Shown piece after piece: positions 21,424 to 31,816 of a DNA stretch of 46,387 nt. Numbering within the stretch: position 1 is the stretch's first letter; every line of letters starts with the position of its first letter. The stretch lies in the NCBI GenBank assembly GCA_003427395.1, contig BFEA01000505.1, positions 404,121 through 450,507 of the forward strand, given 5' to 3'. This DNA comes from Chara braunii. Its lineage: Eukaryota > Streptophyta > Charophyceae > Charales > Characeae. Below the pieces are notes generated by a model, which worked only from the letters and a program-made list of their open reading frames with translations, was not told the DNA's origin and ran no database searches. Both the position numbers and the translations under genes were made by a program.

Positions 21424-22095
21424 TGTGCTCCTGTTTGCCTATACTGGAACGACGCTGGCTGGAGCTGGGGCGTTGCCCTATAACCTGCATTTGGCAGGAG
21501 CGTGAGGCCTTGTAGAGAGATCTGGGGATTTGCTGAGGGAGGAAAGCAATCTAGCGGCGAACAGGGCCTTGACAACCTAGGGGGCTAGGGATAGTCTAGG
21601 TGTTGAGAACAGGTCAGTTATGGCAGATTTTTGGTTAGGAGGGTATTGTCTCTAGGATGTAATATCTTGGTATAGAGAGGGTTAGGAAGGTATCAGGATT
21701 AGGAGGTCGAACCATGATGGATGTCAGCTGAGTTGTTCTGGCTTTGGACAGCATCTAGCCTTCTTTCGCATCTGGGACATAGGATTGAGAGATGGTCGAA
21801 CCATGACGGATGTCAGCTGAGTTGTTCTGTTCTGTGCCCCTGGTTTGCTGATGCCAGAACGACGCTGGCCAGAGCTGGGGCGTCGCCCTGTAACCTGCAA
21901 TTGGAGGGGGCATGAGGCCTTGTAGAGAGATCTGGGGTTTGCCGAGGGAGGAAGGCAATCCAGTGGCGAACAGGGGGGGCTGCTATGCGGTGAGAACAGA
22001 ACAACTATGGAGGATATCGGTTAGGCTGGTATTGTCTCTGAGTACAATGTCCTGATACAGGGGGGGTTGGCGTTGATCCAAGAGTAGGAGGTCAG
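21424..22095. repeat. Tandem repeat, two copies, ~405-bp period
   Basis: The copies start near 21424 and 21829. They share ACGACGCTGG, GAGCTGGGGCG, TAACCTGCA, GGCCTTGTAGAGAGATCTGG and GATGTCAGCTGAGTTGTTCTG. A diverged inverted copy of part of the unit lies at about 45120-45310. The family is unknown to me; it may be the LTR or interior of an unrecognised element. Confidence 0.7.
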
Positions 22096-22282
22096 AAGGG
22101 CTGATATTATCATCATCATCAGCAGTAATTCTATCAGCATTTACGATCATCATAATCATAAGCTTCAGAGGTGGGACGCTGAACCCGGTTCTCAGCAAGC
22201 TGGGTTCGGTTACTCCAGGTAGACTGTGAGGACCCCGGCCTCAATCATCTTATTAAAAAAAATAAAAAAATAAAAAAAAAAT
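22096..22282. other. Non-coding sequence ending in an A-rich tract
   Basis: ATC/ATT-rich sequence leads to an A-rich tract (about 22249-22282) that abuts the left fragment of element F. The junction may be an old break. Confidence 0.45.
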
Positions 22283-22325
22283 ATTGAGGTCCACCCTGAT
22301 GATCAATATAGAACGACAGGCACTA
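22283..22325 (+). pseudogene. Element F RT fragment, left of element C
   Basis: This starts ATTGAGGTCCACCCTGATGA, the same as 31817, and encodes the RT motif IEVHPDD. It continues on the far side of element C at 31698. It is part of a duplicated RT segment with a ~15-20 bp internal deletion near 22319. Confidence 0.8.
22321..22325. repeat. Left target-site duplication of element C (CACTA)
   Basis: Matches 31693-31697 on the far side of element C. Confidence 0.8.
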
Positions 22326-22634
22326 CGTAGCGGACCTCTGGTTGGCCTGTGAGACCAGCCCATTGGCCTGTTCTCACAGGCCTGTGTTGTATTCGGGGCA
22401 GTCCAGGCCAGGCCAGTACCTCTGTCGGTACCAACCAGTCCAGTCCAGTCCCGTCAGTCCGTTGGGGTGTAGCCCAGATGTTGTCTGTTTTCTTGCTCAT
22501 TCTGCATTCGCAAAGTTTGGAGTACGTGCGTTGGAGTCTAGCGTGGTAGCTGCGCTGTGCCATCTCGCTCCCTCTTCTTCCTCCATCTCCATCTCTATCT
22601 CTGGCGGAGCACCACACCTGGTGGGTCCGCCACA
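22326..22634 (+). repeat. 5' LTR of element C
   Basis: Paired with 31384-31692 and of equal length. It contains a purine/pyrimidine-skewed CCTCTTCTTCCTCC stretch conserved in both copies. Confidence 0.9.
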
Positions 22635-22641
22635 TTCGTAT

Positions 22642-22653
22642 TGGAGCGGGAAC
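22642..22653 (+). promoter_or_regulatory. Possible primer-binding site of element C
   Basis: TGGAGCGGGAAC begins seven bases after the 5' LTR and opens with TGG, as primer sites do. I cannot assign the tRNA. Confidence 0.35.
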
Positions 22654-22749
22654 GGTCCCCGCTCCCACCCCCCACACCGCACATACAGGAAAACAACAAA
22701 TCTCGACAACGGGATTTTTCGCTGTTTTTTGGCTGTTTTCGCTGAAAAC

Positions 22750-22865
22750 GGAGGGAAAAAGGTGCAGCAGTAGGAGAGCGACACGTGGCGAAAAGGGAAC
22801 TGTCGTCGGAGGGAAAAAGGTGCAGCAGCAGGAGAGCGACACGTGGCGAAAAAGGAACTGTCGTC
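22750..22865. repeat. 58-bp tandem duplication in element C leader
   Basis: Two consecutive copies start GGAGGGAAAAAGGTGCAGCA and end GAACTGTCGTC, at 22750 and 22808. They differ at two positions. Each contains ACACGTGGCG. Confidence 0.92.
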
Positions 22866-22934
22866 ACGACGCGTGCGCGCCAAGGCCAAGGCCGCCGCAC
22901 CACGCACACGCGCCACGCTGCCCCGCCCCACCCC

Positions 22935-23045
22935 GCTCCCAGATTTATGTTATTAAGATCCGGGATCTTGCTGCCAATGGGGTTTGAACCTAGGCACTTG
23001 CTGGGCTATGCGCGTGCATAGCCACCCTCATAACACACTTGCCAC
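22935..23045 (-). other. tRNA-like promoter remnant, possibly SINE-derived
   Basis: On the minus strand GGTTCAAACCC (22990-22980) resembles a Pol III B box. TGGCTATGCACG lies about 33 bases upstream and resembles an A box. I cannot fold a complete tRNA, so a tRNA-derived SINE or a chance match is more likely than a functional tRNA gene. Confidence 0.3.
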
Positions 23046-24000
23046 ACTGTATGCATGGCCTTGTAGTATGACACACTCGTGTTGAAACAGGTGCCGTGCT
23101 GGCTATGTAACCCCCCCCGCCCCCTCGCGCCGGCGAGCAGCGAGCAGCGGCCAGCAGGGCAGCAACAGCCGGGCTGCAATTTGCCCCCCCCCCCCCCTCC
23201 CCCCCGCGGTTGCTGCCGCCTGTGCACGTGGCCACCTGCAGTGCCACGTGGCAGTTTGCTGTGGACTCGAAGACCCCCTGTTTCAGGGGCTGCTCTACTG
23301 TGGTGAGCGTCTGCTCACATAGCACACCCTAGATCTGCTGGTAGGGGCTGATAAAGATCTCAGCCCCCCCTTCCTCCTCCAGTTGGCTGCTGCAGTGAAG
23401 GCCAAGACCGTTCTGGTCTTGGTATACCTTGTGCCCTTGGAGACACCAAGGGCAAGGTATAATCTCGCTCTCCCCTCTCTCTACTAACCCACCTTTTCTA
23501 CCTCTCCTCTCTCCTCTTAATCACCCCTTCTCTTTCCCCCACCTTCCACTGCCTCTTTTCCCTCCGCTTTTTACCTTCCCCACCCCACCTTTTCTCCCAC
23601 CACCCACTCTTTTACTCTCTTTTCTTCATTTATTTTCTTTTTTTTCCTCCTTTTCTCTTTGCTTCTTGATCCCTCTCCATCTTTCCCCATCCCTCTCTCT
23701 CTCATTCTCTCACCCTCCTCTCCCCCAACTACCAACACATCATCCCCTCTACCTCCCACTTCCATCTTTTTCTCTCTCCCACCTATTTCTCTCTTTTCTC
23801 CTTCACTTTTCATTCCCCTCCCCCCCCACTTCGAATTTTTTCTGTCCTTCTTCTTTCTATCTTTCTTTTGATTTATCTTTTCCCTTTTTTCCAAAAAAAA
23901 AATGAATTATCTTCTTCCCCACCTTCTTTTCTCATTTTCTGATTTATTTCATTTATTTTATTTACTTATTCTGAAAATTTGAATTTCCTTGCGGCATCCT
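23046..24000. other. Element C leader: C-rich and pyrimidine-rich sequence
   Basis: This includes a C14-type run near 23183-23210 and a ~430-bp strand-asymmetric pyrimidine tract at 23465-23895 (CTCTCC, CCTTTT words). The Pro/Ser/Phe-rich ORF across the tract is a composition artefact. Confidence 0.7.
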
Positions 24001-24671
24001 TAAATGATGTTAAATCTGATTAGGAGTTCGTCATTCTTGCTTTCGGCACCCATTTTGACCCCATGGGGGTAACAAAGTGCTGCCGAAAATTTTCCACTTT
24101 ACCTAGTCTTTCTTCTTGACTGCACATTTCGACCCCATGGGGGTAACGAAATGCTGCCAAAATTTTTGAAAAATCCAACACTTCATTTTTCGTCACCCCC
24201 TCCTCTACTTATTTCTTTATTTATTTTTTTATCTATTTATTTATTATTTATTTATTTATTTTTTGAAAATTTTTATTTGCGACAGTTTGAAACTTAGTTC
24301 GCTTATCTTGGTCTCTTCTTTTCCTTGGCACATTCTTGACCCCATGGGGGGTAGGGAAATGTTGCCGAAAATTTTGAAAAAAATAAATATTATTTTTCTC
24401 TTCACATTTTGTTTACTTATTCCCTTAATTATTTTTATTATTATTACTTTTCTATTTTTTCTCTCAAAATTTCACTGTTTATTTATTTTCCTCCTGCCTC
24501 CCCCCTCATGCTTGCCATTTTATTTTCTTGATTAAGTCACCGGTACCCTACCCTAACCACTCAAACTCCGGTTAGGGTTTTCTTAGGGTTTTTATAGGGT
24601 TTAGGGTTATTCAAACCCCCCAACTTCCCCGTCCTATTCGGACACCTTGGACCCGAACCACACCTCCCCCT
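24001..24671 (+). other. Element C leader with three copies of a CCCCATGGGG motif
   Basis: A ~38-bp motif, GACCCCATGGGGGTAAC followed by AAATGCTGCC and GAAAATTTT, occurs at 24057, 24131 and 24338. Between and after the copies the sequence is T-rich. Near 24560-24610 several TTAGGG words occur without a regular period. Confidence 0.7.
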
Positions 24672-25597
24672 TTGACGGCGCCCGCACTAGCCTCGCTAGC
24701 GCCGTCCGCCACTTTCTACGCTTACTCCCTTCATGCGGGTCGGACTCCGACCTTCATGGATTTCCAGGCGTTCCTCGAGGATTGCTTCGGAGCCCGACAT
24801 GACGTGACTGACGCCTTCGAGCGTGTCGTCACTACACGCTGGTCCGGCTCTGTTGGCGCTGTCGGCCTGGATCGCCACGTCTAGGTCTTTCAGGACGCCC
24901 GCCTCATTTGTGACGTGGCGTTCCTCCCCGAGGTTGCCCTTATCAATCGTTTCTTGGTCAGCCTCCCACTCGAGTACCGCTCAGAGTTATGGCGGTACGA
25001 GTTCACATCGGCCCCGCAGGCTTACAAGGCTGCCAGGGACCATCAGAGGATGCGGATCCGTCTTCAACCCACTTCCTCCTCCCAGCCTTAGCGTACTGGT
25101 TACGCCCCCTCTTCCTCTCACGGCACTTCCCTGCGCCGTTCCCCTTTCCGCGGTCGCCCCCGCAGTTCCGCGTAGCAGGGCTGTCACTTCTCGCGTCGCT
25201 TCAGCGTGCTCGAGTATGGTGAGTAGGACGCTATTGCCCCGCTATCGCCCGAGGGTGACCACAGCGACGACCTCGACCTCGGCGAGGCCGTCCACTACCA
25301 CCTGGAGGACACTACTCTCCCTATGGCCGAGCGCCTCCACCTCATCCTCTCCGCCCTCTCCCAGGCACGCAGCCGCCCCGGTCATGCTGGCGCGTCGCCC
25401 CCGAGGTCCCTCAATAGGACCTCCCTCAGGGCTTTGTCTCTCCTCACGGTGTCCTTTCCGCTGAGGAGCGCGTGGCTATTTTGGGCCGGCGTGGGTGTCT
25501 GCGCTGCCGCCAGGACGGTCATACCTCCTCGAGGTGCTCTTACACTGCCGCCCTTCACCGCCACTATGCTGACCTTTTCCGCCAGCGTCGTGCTTAG
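24672..25597 (+). pseudogene. Element C gag (broken)
   Basis: The first recognisable frame (24672) has no good ATG. It reads through FMDFQAFLEDCFGARHD to a TAG at 24882-24884 and continues in frame with EYRSELWRYEF and AARDHQRMRIR to a TAG near 25090, resembling a Ty3-type Gag core. After further frame changes a CCHC zinc knuckle, CLRCRQDGHTSSRC, lies at 25496-25537. Gag ends at TAG 25595-25597, 19 codons later. Pol opens in the -1 frame at 25573. No in-register slippery heptamer remains in the overlap. Confidence 0.8.
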
Positions 25598-28256
25598 TCC
25601 CCCCCCGGCGCCTCGCATCCCCGCGGCGCCTCCTAACCACGGTGCAGTGTACACCTGCGCCTTCCTCAGTAGTCGGTTTTTCGACATCCCCGTCGCGGTT
25701 TGCCCCTCTCGCTACTGTAGTTGAGGTATCGCAGGACCCGACAGAGTGTACTCAACCCTCTGTCGCAGTACCATCTGCGCCTCTACAGACCACCATTCCC
25801 ACTTCTACCCCTTTGCGACTGCCGACGCGTCGAGCCATGCGCTCAGCCCGTTGCAGCGAGCAACTCGAAGACGTCGTGTCCCCTCTTCTGGACTTGAGCA
25901 TGCTCCAGGCTCGTCATAAGCGACTCACCCTCCATATCGCTGCACTGCGTCGGCTTCTCACCATCCTCTCTGACCCTGATCACACCCTCCCGATTATCCC
26001 AGTACGACTGGGGACCTCCACGAGGGTGTACTAAGCGCTGTGGGATTCCGGTTCTCAGGGCGACTTCATTCAAGTTCACCCACGTGTGGTGAAAGAAGCC
26101 CGCTTACCCACGACAGGGTCTCCGACTCCCATCTCTGTTACCCTAGGGAATGACAAAACCCAACGCTTCTTCGATCAGACGGTCACTGACCTCCCTTTCA
26201 TCCTCACTCTCGAGCCGATTGATCGTCCCTCGGCGTGTTGTCGTCACCCCTCCTCTGCACATTTCGATGTGATGGAGACGGGGTACAATTTCATTCTCGG
26301 CACTTCGTGGTCTTGTCGGTTCCGCAGCACTGAGGCCGATTGGGCGACCAACACTCTCGTTCTCAAAACAAAGTGTGGACAGACGTATCGCGTACCTTTC
26401 ATAGGTACCACAGCGACACCACGCCCCGATCCTCCTCCCCCGGAGCCTGTCGTACCCACACCATTTCCTTCTATCACTGTCACCTCGCCTCGACAGTTTG
26501 CTCACTTCATCCGACAGGACAATGTCACCTTCTTTATGGTGAACGTGACGGATTTCTTACACTATGATCCACCCTGTCCCGACGCTGAGTTCATCCCTCT
26601 GGAGCCAGATCCTTCTTCTATCTCCATGGATCCCATCTCTACTTCCGTCCCTCCGCCGTCCGTCGAGTCCACCCCGCCGTCGCGCGCTGACGCTGACGCT
26701 AAGGAACTCGTACGATATACGCAGTTCGTGACCTCATTCGAGAGTACCATGACGTTTTCCCATCGTCGTTCTCGTACGCCGACATCTCACCAATGCGCGA
26801 CGTCGAGCACTCCATCCAGCTTATGCCTCACTATCGTGTTCACCACCAGGCACCCTACAGACTCTCAATCCTCGAGGCCACCGAACTCAAGCGTCATCTT
26901 GAGGAGCTCCTGACACTGGGTTTCATTAAACCCAGCAACTCCCTGTGGGGTGCACCCGTTCTTTTTGCTCGCAAAGTGGATGGAACTCTCCGTCTCTGCA
27001 TCGACTATCGAGGTCTCAACCACTACACGGTTAAGAACAACTACCCCATGCCTCGTTCCGATGAGTTTTTCGACCACCTAGCAGGCACCCGCTTCTTTAC
27101 GAAGATTGATCTTCGTAGCGGTTACCATCAGATCCGCGTCGCTGCAGCGGACCAACCGAAGATAGCGTTCCGATCGTGCTTCGGCCACTACGAGTTTACG
27201 GTGATGCCATTCAGCCTCACCAACGCACCCGCGACCTTCCAGAGGGCGATGAACGACATCTTCAGGGACATCCTGGAGCAGTACGTTCTCGTCTACCTCG
27301 ACGATATCCTGGTCTACAGTTGTACCCTTGAGGAGCACCTCAGACACCTCCGCGACGTCCTTGACCGCTTGCGCAGACATGCCTTCTACGCCAAGCCGAG
27401 CAAGTGCCGCTTTGCACAACACAAAATGGATTTCTTAGTGCATTACGTGTCTGACCAGAGTCTCCACATGGACGACGCGAAGATCACTGCTATTGCGGCG
27501 TGGCCCATCCCCACATCCGCCAAGCAGTTTCGCAGCTTCCTACGCCTTACCAGCTATTATAGTAATTTCATCCAAGGATACACTAGGTATTCCTACGTCC
27601 TTACCTCCACCCTCCTCTGGAAGAACTCGCCCTGGGTTTGGACACCCCTCCACCAGGACGCCTTCCGCACCCTCAAGAGGGCGGTGACATGCGCACCGGT
27701 TCTTCACCTACCCGATTTTTATCGCCCTTTTATCCTTACCACCGATGCATCAGACTTTGTTGTAGGAGCAATGTTTTCCCAGATTTTCCCCTCCTCTCCT
27801 GATTTCTCTCATCCTCGTATCCCTCGCTTCCCACCCCCTACCCCTACCACTGCCTCCCGTCTGGCGCCTACTCATCCAGCTACTGACGAGCCTTCTATTG
27901 ACTATTCTCCTACCATCGCCGAGAACGGCACTGTCGAGTCTCGCTCAGGTGATTGTCCGATAGTCTTCTACTCCCGTCAGCTTCTGCCCGCCGAGATAAA
28001 CTACACCGCTGATGAACGTGAGGTTCTCGCAGTAGTTTATGTCGCTCGACACTTGCGTCACTACCTGCACGGGGCACCGTTCACGATGCGCACGGACAAC
28101 TCTGTTGTCCAGGCTTTTCTGACAAAGCCGAAGCTCACTCCTCGACAGGCTCGCTGGTGGCGCGACTTATCCGAGTTTAGTTTCACCACTGAGCACATCA
28201 AGGGTGATACTAATCGGGTCGCAGATGCCTTATCCCGGCGCCCTGACCACGACTAG
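25573..28256 (+). pseudogene. Element C pol: protease, RT and RNase H (broken)
   Basis: Protease has an intact active site, LWDSGSQGDF (Asp at 26044-26046), with a TAA four codons upstream, and FILGTSW later. A frameshift near 26745 leads to RT at 26793-27600, with [11 protein letters not shown], an intact YLDD (27294-27305) and [14 protein letters not shown]. RNase H has TTDASDFVVGAMF (about 27740), DEREVLAV, MRTDN and NRVADALSRRP, so the catalytic acidic residues are present. Between the first two RNase H motifs lies a Pro/Ser/Thr-rich stretch of about 60 residues (27780-27950), much longer than usual. A TAG at 28254 ends the frame. Confidence 0.9.
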
Positions 28257-29690
28257 GAGCAAATCGAACTTGCTTTCATCTCGGTCACCACCGTCCATCA
28301 CTCAGTGATCGATGAGTTTCGCACTCAGTACCACCATTGCCCCGATTATCGCGACATCCATGCGACCCTTCGGAGTGGCAAGACCGTCCCGAACTACTCT
28401 CTCGGGGACAACGGTCTTGTGTACTGGCACGGTTCACAGGGCACCAGAGAGCCCCGTATTTGCATTCCCTCCACTAGACAGCTACGTGTCCGGGCAGTAG
28501 CAGAGTTCCATGACCATGCAGCCGCCGGTCATATGGGCTTCCATAAGACGTTAGATCCAGCTCGCTTCTATCTCGGTCACCACTGTCCACCACTCAGTGA
28601 TCGATGAGTTTCGCACTCGGTACCGCCACTGCCCCGACTATCGCGACATCCATGCGACCCTTCGGAGTGGCAAGACCGTCTCGAACTACTCTCTCGGGGA
28701 CAACGATCTTGTGTACTGGCACGGTTCACAGGGCACCAGAGAGCCCCGTATTTGCATTCCCTCCACTGGACAACTATGTGTCCGGGCAGTAGCAGAGTTC
28801 CATGACCAGGCAGCCGCCGGTCATATGGGCTTCCATAAGACGTTGGCTCGTGTGAGCCACCTGTACGTCTGGCCGAAGCTCAATGACTTTGTGAAGGACT
28901 ACGTCGCAGAGTATCCCACTTGTCAGGAGGTGAACAGTGAGAACCACCTGCCTTATGGTTTGCTCCAACCTCTTCCTATCCCTGAGGGTCGTTGGCAGTC
29001 CATCTCGATGGACTTTATCGGTCCTCTTCGTCCTCCGACCCCCCGCGGTCATTATGCTATCCTGGTCGTCGTCAACCACATCACGAAGCGTGCACGCTTT
29101 GTTCCGTGTTGCTATGCCATCAGTGCATATGAGGTCGCCGACATCGTGTTTGACCGAGTCGTGCATGACCACGGCTTACCTCTAAGCATCACATATGACC
29201 GTGACCCGCGCTTTACCAGCTGATTTTGGTGACGACTCCACGAGGTTTACGGCACCCAGCTCCGATTCTCCTCGTCTTACCATCCCCAGACTGATGGCCA
29301 GATTGAGGTCACGAACAGGACTCTCGGAGATATTCTCCGAAAGATTGTTTGTGACGACCAGCAGTGGGATCTCCATCTTGCCCACGCAGAGATAGCCTAC
29401 AACCACGCCGTCTCGCCAGCCACGGGGATGTCGCCTTACTATTGCGACCTCGGTTATCACCCTTGTGTTCCCGCGGACTTCCTTCGACTGTCACAGCTGC
29501 ACCCCAACACGAGTTGTCCCGCGTTGGATGATTGGGTTGCACATATGACGTCGATCATGAAGACCGCACATGAGCACATAGCCGCTTCCCAGACTCGCAT
29601 GGCAGTACGTGTGAACCGATCGAGGATGAACCATTCATTCAAAGTCGGTGATGATGTGCTTATCGAAGCCCGCCACTTTTAGCTCGAAGC
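28257..29690 (+). pseudogene. Element C integrase (broken, with internal duplication)
   Basis: Integrase starts with VIDEFRTQY. About 277 bp of its N-terminal region is present twice with a 292-bp period (28281 and 28573), which shifts the frame. The complete second copy has the two His (FHD, GHMG), but the CPTC motif reads YPTC, losing one zinc Cys. The core has D in SMDFIGP and D in TYDRDPRF. Two stops follow at 29221 and 29230, then E in TDGQIEV at about 29300. A TAG lies at 29680-29682. The DDE acidic residues are all present, but the protein cannot be made whole. Confidence 0.9.
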
Positions 29691-30271
29691 GGACACGCTT
29701 CACAAGTTTCGGCATCGCTTCTTTGGCCCATGCCACATCCTCCAGGCTGTCGGTTCTGATACGACATCTAGCCCGGTCAGCTTCCATGTGAAGTTGCTCG
29801 ACTACCTACACCAGGCTCGTGTGCACGATGTCTACCACGTCTCGTTACTGCGTCCTTTACCGCAGACCGTCTGAGCGTTTCGTTGGACGACCATACGAGC
29901 GCCCTCCACCCATCATGGTGGACGACCACGAGTCGTTGCTCGTTTTAGACATCATTGGTCGCCGAGTCATCGACGACAACCCACCCCACGTTGAGTATCT
30001 CGTACGTTGGAAGGGTTACCCTGATGAGGAGGCTACCTGGGAGCCCCTCGAGCACTTGCAGCACGGTCGCATGCTGGTGTGTGCCTACGACCGTGCTCGT
30101 CGTGCTGGGTCGACTGCTCCCCCTCAGCCCACTGACCCTCCTCCTCCTCCCTCGGCTGAGGAGACCGCTGAAGTCGAGCCTGCCCCTTCTGAGGCAGACC
30201 TTCAGCAGCAGCCGGATGCTTCTGAGCGTCCACAGCGCACTCGTCGTCGTCCTGCTCGATACGACGATTGA
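29691..30271 (+). pseudogene. Element C integrase C-terminus with chromodomain
   Basis: After LEADTLHKFRHRFFGP the C-terminal region continues to a stop near 29872 and a frame change. A chromodomain follows at about 29930-30065, with LDIIGRR, VEYLVRWKGYP and ATWEPLEHL. These motifs carry the aromatic and acidic residues typical of methyl-lysine readers. A Pro/Glu-rich tail ends with RRRPARYDD at 30268, then TGA. In chromoviruses this domain is thought to steer insertion toward particular chromatin; that role is inferred from the family. Confidence 0.92.
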
Positions 30272-31383
30272 CTCTGACTTACCTTCCCACGTCCTTGACT
30301 TCTCAGTACTCCATCCACTCCAGTTTTGCTACTTCAGCTCGTCGACGTTGCGGCTTTTCCTTAACGACATTCCAGACTTCTCATCGTGGACGTCATCGAC
30401 AGCTTCATGGACTTCGTCACGATCAGCTCTGCCTACTTCAGACGTCATCACTCTCTTACCACTTTACCCTGTACAGTACCCTGGTTGTGTCGCATGATGG
30501 TCTCCCTTCGCCGAGTTCCTCTGAGTTGGGCTCTCCCTTGGTATACGCATAGGCATCGGGAGGTAGTGTTGCCTTGGCTTTCCAGCTTACGGATCCAGCT
30601 CCGACTTCCCCACGTTAGGATTCATTTCCATTATTCCCTTACCCATCACTTTTCTACCCTCTGCCGGCCCTCACGCCCTAGTTAGGCAGCCTCACATGCT
30701 TCATCTAGGTGCGCCCAGTATATCAGACTCCCTTGTTCCCTTGCATGGTCGACCCTCCATAGCGGTCACCCCTTTAGTCGAGCATTACCCGCCCTGATGG
30801 TCTATCTGTTAGGGTCATTGGTTTTGTTCCCTCCCAGTTCCCTACCCTCATTGAGCTTGATGACATGTGTTCTCCCCGTCACTATGTGTGAATGCCCTTA
30901 GGAGTTTTCGCCCCCTAGGCTGCATTCGCCACCCTGAGAGACCATCCCAACCTTTGGTTTGCGACACACTTCGCCTGTGACATATGGTTGACTTGTTGTC
31001 TTGTTGTTGCTCTCAGACTGAGGCTGCTGCCTCTGACATTTCTAGGATTTAGTTGTTTCTACTTTTGCTGTTCTTAGGACTTATACACTAGTCAACTGTT
31101 TCCAAACTGAGGCTACTGCCTCCAACATTCTAGGACCTAACTGTCATTACTTCCTGCATTCCTATGACATGTATGCTAGTTAGTTGCTTTTGCTTTCACT
31201 TAGGCTGTTAGTTGTGACATTGCTGTTTTTTGTGACATTTTCTATCCTAGATTGCATCGCATGGACTCAACATGGAGCTTGCTCCGCATCCTAGACTACT
31301 CAGGTTTTCTTTTCTTTGGTAGAGTTCCGCTTATTGGCGGAAGAGTGCTTGTATCTAGGCGATCCAGCACAGGCCGAGGATCG
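30272..31383 (+). other. 3' untranslated region of element C
   Basis: Non-coding sequence between the pol stop and the 3' LTR. A diverged repeat of ~87-bp period (ACTGAGGCT-CTGCCTC and TTCTAGGA words) occurs at about 31017-31200. No clear polypurine tract directly precedes 31384. Confidence 0.65.
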
Positions 31384-31692
31384 TGTAGCGGACCTCTGGT
31401 TGGCCTGTGAGACCAGCCCCTTGGCCTGTTCTCACAGGCCTGTGTTGTATTCGGGGCAGTCCAGTCCAGGCCGGTACCTTTGTCGGTACAAGCCAGTCCA
31501 CTCCAGTCTCGTCAGTCCGCTGGGGTTTACCCCAGTTGTTGTTTGTTTTCTTGCTCATTCTGCATTCACACAGTTTGGAGTACGTGCGTTGGAGTCTGGC
31601 GTGGGAGCTGCGTTGTGCCATCTCGCTCCCTCTTCTTCCTCCATCTCCATCTCTATCTCTGGCGGAGCACCACATCTGGTGGGTCCGCCACA
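31384..31692 (+). repeat. 3' LTR of element C
   Basis: Starts TGTAGCGGACC and ends GGTCCGCCACA. Partner of 22326-22634. Confidence 0.9.
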
Positions 31693-31697
31693 CACTA
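31693..31697. repeat. Right target-site duplication of element C (CACTA)
   Basis: Matches 22321-22325 and returns to the RT sequence of element F. Confidence 0.8.
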
Positions 31698-31816
31698 TGC
31701 ATTTATAGTGATGCCCTTTGGACTAACCAACGCACCGACTGCATTCTAGTGCTGCATAAATGACTTGTTTAGATTGTGGTTAGATAGATTAAGAGTTGTG
31801 CATCTTGATGATATAG
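31698..31816 (+). pseudogene. Element F RT fragment, right of element C (first duplicate copy)
   Basis: Encodes [13 protein letters not shown] and ends just at the catalytic HLDDI, where the second copy (31817) begins. Together with 22283-22325 it forms a ~162-bp first copy of the RT palm segment. Confidence 0.85.

Larger units (their letters stand above)
22326..31692 (+). mobile_element. Element C: chromodomain Ty3/gypsy LTR retrotransposon
   Basis: Two 309-bp LTRs (22326-22634 and 31384-31692) with 11-bp inverted ends TGTAGCGGACC/GGTCCGCCACA are flanked by CACTA. The order is 5' LTR, long leader, gag, protease, RT, RNase H, integrase, chromodomain, 3' region, 3' LTR. The chromodomain at the integrase C-terminus places it among the chromoviruses. 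It is inserted in an RT segment of element F. By eye I count about 20 differences between the LTRs, which suggests an older insertion than B. The 5' LTR begins CG instead of TG. Confidence 0.93.

Noticed and set aside
23429-23905. 158-codon Pro/Ser/Phe-rich ORF that might look like a signal or membrane protein
   Set aside because: It arises purely from the pyrimidine tract, and its reverse strand is open too.
24560-24612. TTAGGG words resembling an interstitial telomere repeat
   Set aside because: Spacing is irregular and only a few units occur, so I do not call it telomeric.
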